Source: DATLWN01 sp964492895 (lineage in GTDB: Bacteria > Pseudomonadota > Zetaproteobacteria > Mariprofundales > Mariprofundaceae). From it: DNA of 6,682 nt. The notes under the pieces were generated by a model. The model did not search any database, was not told where the DNA came from, and saw nothing but the letters and a program-made list of their open reading frames with translations. Shown one piece after another: positions 5,919 through 6,682 of the stretch. The DNA lies in the NCBI GenBank assembly GCA_964492895.1, contig CAZBLR010000056.1:1-6682 (forward strand), read 5' to 3'. Every line of letters begins with the position of its first letter. Position 1 is the stretch's first letter. The position numbers were made by a program, and so were the translations under genes.

Positions 5919-6682
5919 GCGGCGATATCAAGGAGCAATCGCTGGGTGACCGCCAGGAATGGTTCGCAGGGCCACCGGGGACCGAGGCATGGCTTTTTCT
6001 GGGTGTGGCGCTGGTTGCCGCCGTCCTGAGGATGCTCGTGATGGGTAACGCCCATCGCGTGATACCCACGGATGGCGTCAGCTACCTCGAAATCGCAAAA
6101 AACATCGGCACCCGCTTCTTGTTCTTTCATCCGGTGTTTCCTCCCGGTTACCCGCTATGGGTCGCCCTGCTTCAGAAGCTGACCGGCGTGGCCTGGATCA
6201 AGGCAGGCCAATGGACGTCATTCGTCTTTTCCCTGTTGCTGCTCGTGCCGCTGTATGCGGTGTTCAGGCGCTGTGTCGGCATCCCCGCCGCCATGCTGGG
6301 GCTGCTGTTCTACGCCTGCCTGCCGATTTGGGTGAAGTATGGTACCGAGACCCAATCCATGTCGGTCGGCGCCTTCTGGTTTTTCCTGTCCCTCGCCCTG
6401 TGTCTGCATGCGATCATGCGCCCCGACCGCCGCATGATCGTCATGCTGGGGGCCGGAATCGCGCTCGGCCTAGCTGCATTGAGTCGCCCGGAGATGCTGG
6501 TGGGGGCGGTGGTGCTCCCGCTGTGGATCCTCTATCGCCGCAAGGAGAGCCTTCGTTCCGTCGGACCATGGCTGGTGTTGGTTGCCTGTTTCGCGGTGTA
6601 TTCGCCCTATGTAGTGATGCTGCACGGGCATACGGGGCATTGGCAGATATCGATGAAGACCGAGGCCAACCTGCGGGGGGCG
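5915..6682 (+). CDS. GT-C membrane glycosyltransferase (ArnT/PMT_2-like), 3'-truncated by window edge
   Basis: An open frame from ATG 5915 runs off the window after 256 codons with no stop; relatives usually have about 450-600 residues. These inner-membrane enzymes transfer a sugar (or aminoarabinose, in ArnT) from polyprenyl phosphate to an acceptor on the periplasmic side. A 25-residue polar N-terminus is followed by a first helix (26-44). A periplasmic loop then holds PTDGVSYLEIAKN (51-63), whose D53 fits the catalytic aspartate of the family. FPPGYPLWVALLQ (75-87) is the typical proline-rich amphipathic part of that loop. Further helices lie near 100-118, 122-138, 150-168, 174-190, 195-207 and 217-236. 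KYGTETQSM (141-149) fits the second-loop acidic site, and ALSRPEM (188-194) is a common family signature. The start is fixed by the ATGA overlap with the preceding GT4. GC is visibly lower (53-57% in three lines counted) and the gene uses CTA, TCA and AAA codons its neighbours avoid, which may mean a separate origin. Confidence 0.87.
   Translation, partial: MSGDIKEQSLGDRQEWFAGPPGTEAWLFLGVALVAAVLRMLVMGNAHRVIPTDGVSYLEIAKNIGTRFLFFHPVFPPGYPLWVALLQKLTGVAWIKAGQWTSFVFSLLLLVPLYAVFRRCVGIPAAMLGLLFYACLPIWVKYGTETQSMSVGAFWFFLSLALCLHAIMRPDRRMIVMLGAGIALGLAALSRPEMLVGAVVLPLWILYRRKESLRSVGPWLVLVACFAVYSPYVVMLHGHTGHWQISMKTEANLRGA

Overview
The window is a compact, GC-rich (about 70% in the lines I counted by hand) stretch of what looks like a Pseudomonadota chromosome. 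The first gene is a proteobacterial-type RecR. GC-ending codons dominate, and genes abut or overlap by a few bases. I would guess Gammaproteobacteria, but nothing here fixes the genus. Every base except two short gaps (22 and 29 bp) is coding. There are no tRNA, rRNA, CRISPR or insertion sequence signals.

Layout: (1) 1-542, the 3' nine-tenths of recR, the housekeeping edge of the window. (2) 565-1989, a multi-spanning Wzx-like flippase on the same strand, 22 bp after recR. (3) 1943-3597, two genes on the minus strand, read right to left: a PAPS-dependent sulfotransferase, then a SAM-dependent methyltransferase joined to it by a GTGA stop/start overlap. The methyltransferase tail overlaps the flippase tail by 47 bp. 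(4) 3627-6682, a plus-strand run of two GT4-type glycosyltransferases (TAG directly followed by ATG) and a membrane GT-C (ArnT/PMT-like) glycosyltransferase (ATGA overlap) that runs off the right edge. A 29-bp gap at 3598-3626 separates the two divergent units. A candidate promoter for the minus-strand pair reaches into the annotated start of the first glycosyltransferase.

Together the genes read as part of a surface or exported polysaccharide (or glycolipid) locus placed downstream of recR. The GT4 enzymes would build a lipid-linked glycan on the cytoplasmic face. The flippase would move it across the inner membrane, and the GT-C enzyme would add a residue from a polyprenyl-phosphate sugar on the periplasmic side. 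The sulfotransferase and methyltransferase would decorate the product. A sulfated and methylated glycan is an inference from gene content, because the substrates of all these families cannot be read from sequence.

I did not find a clearly new type of system. The points most worth a second look are the inverted sulfotransferase-methyltransferase pair inside the assembly genes, the uncertain start and missing glutamates of the first GT4, the G8 tract and in-frame TAG-ATG junction between the two GT4 genes, and the change in codon use at the GT-C gene.
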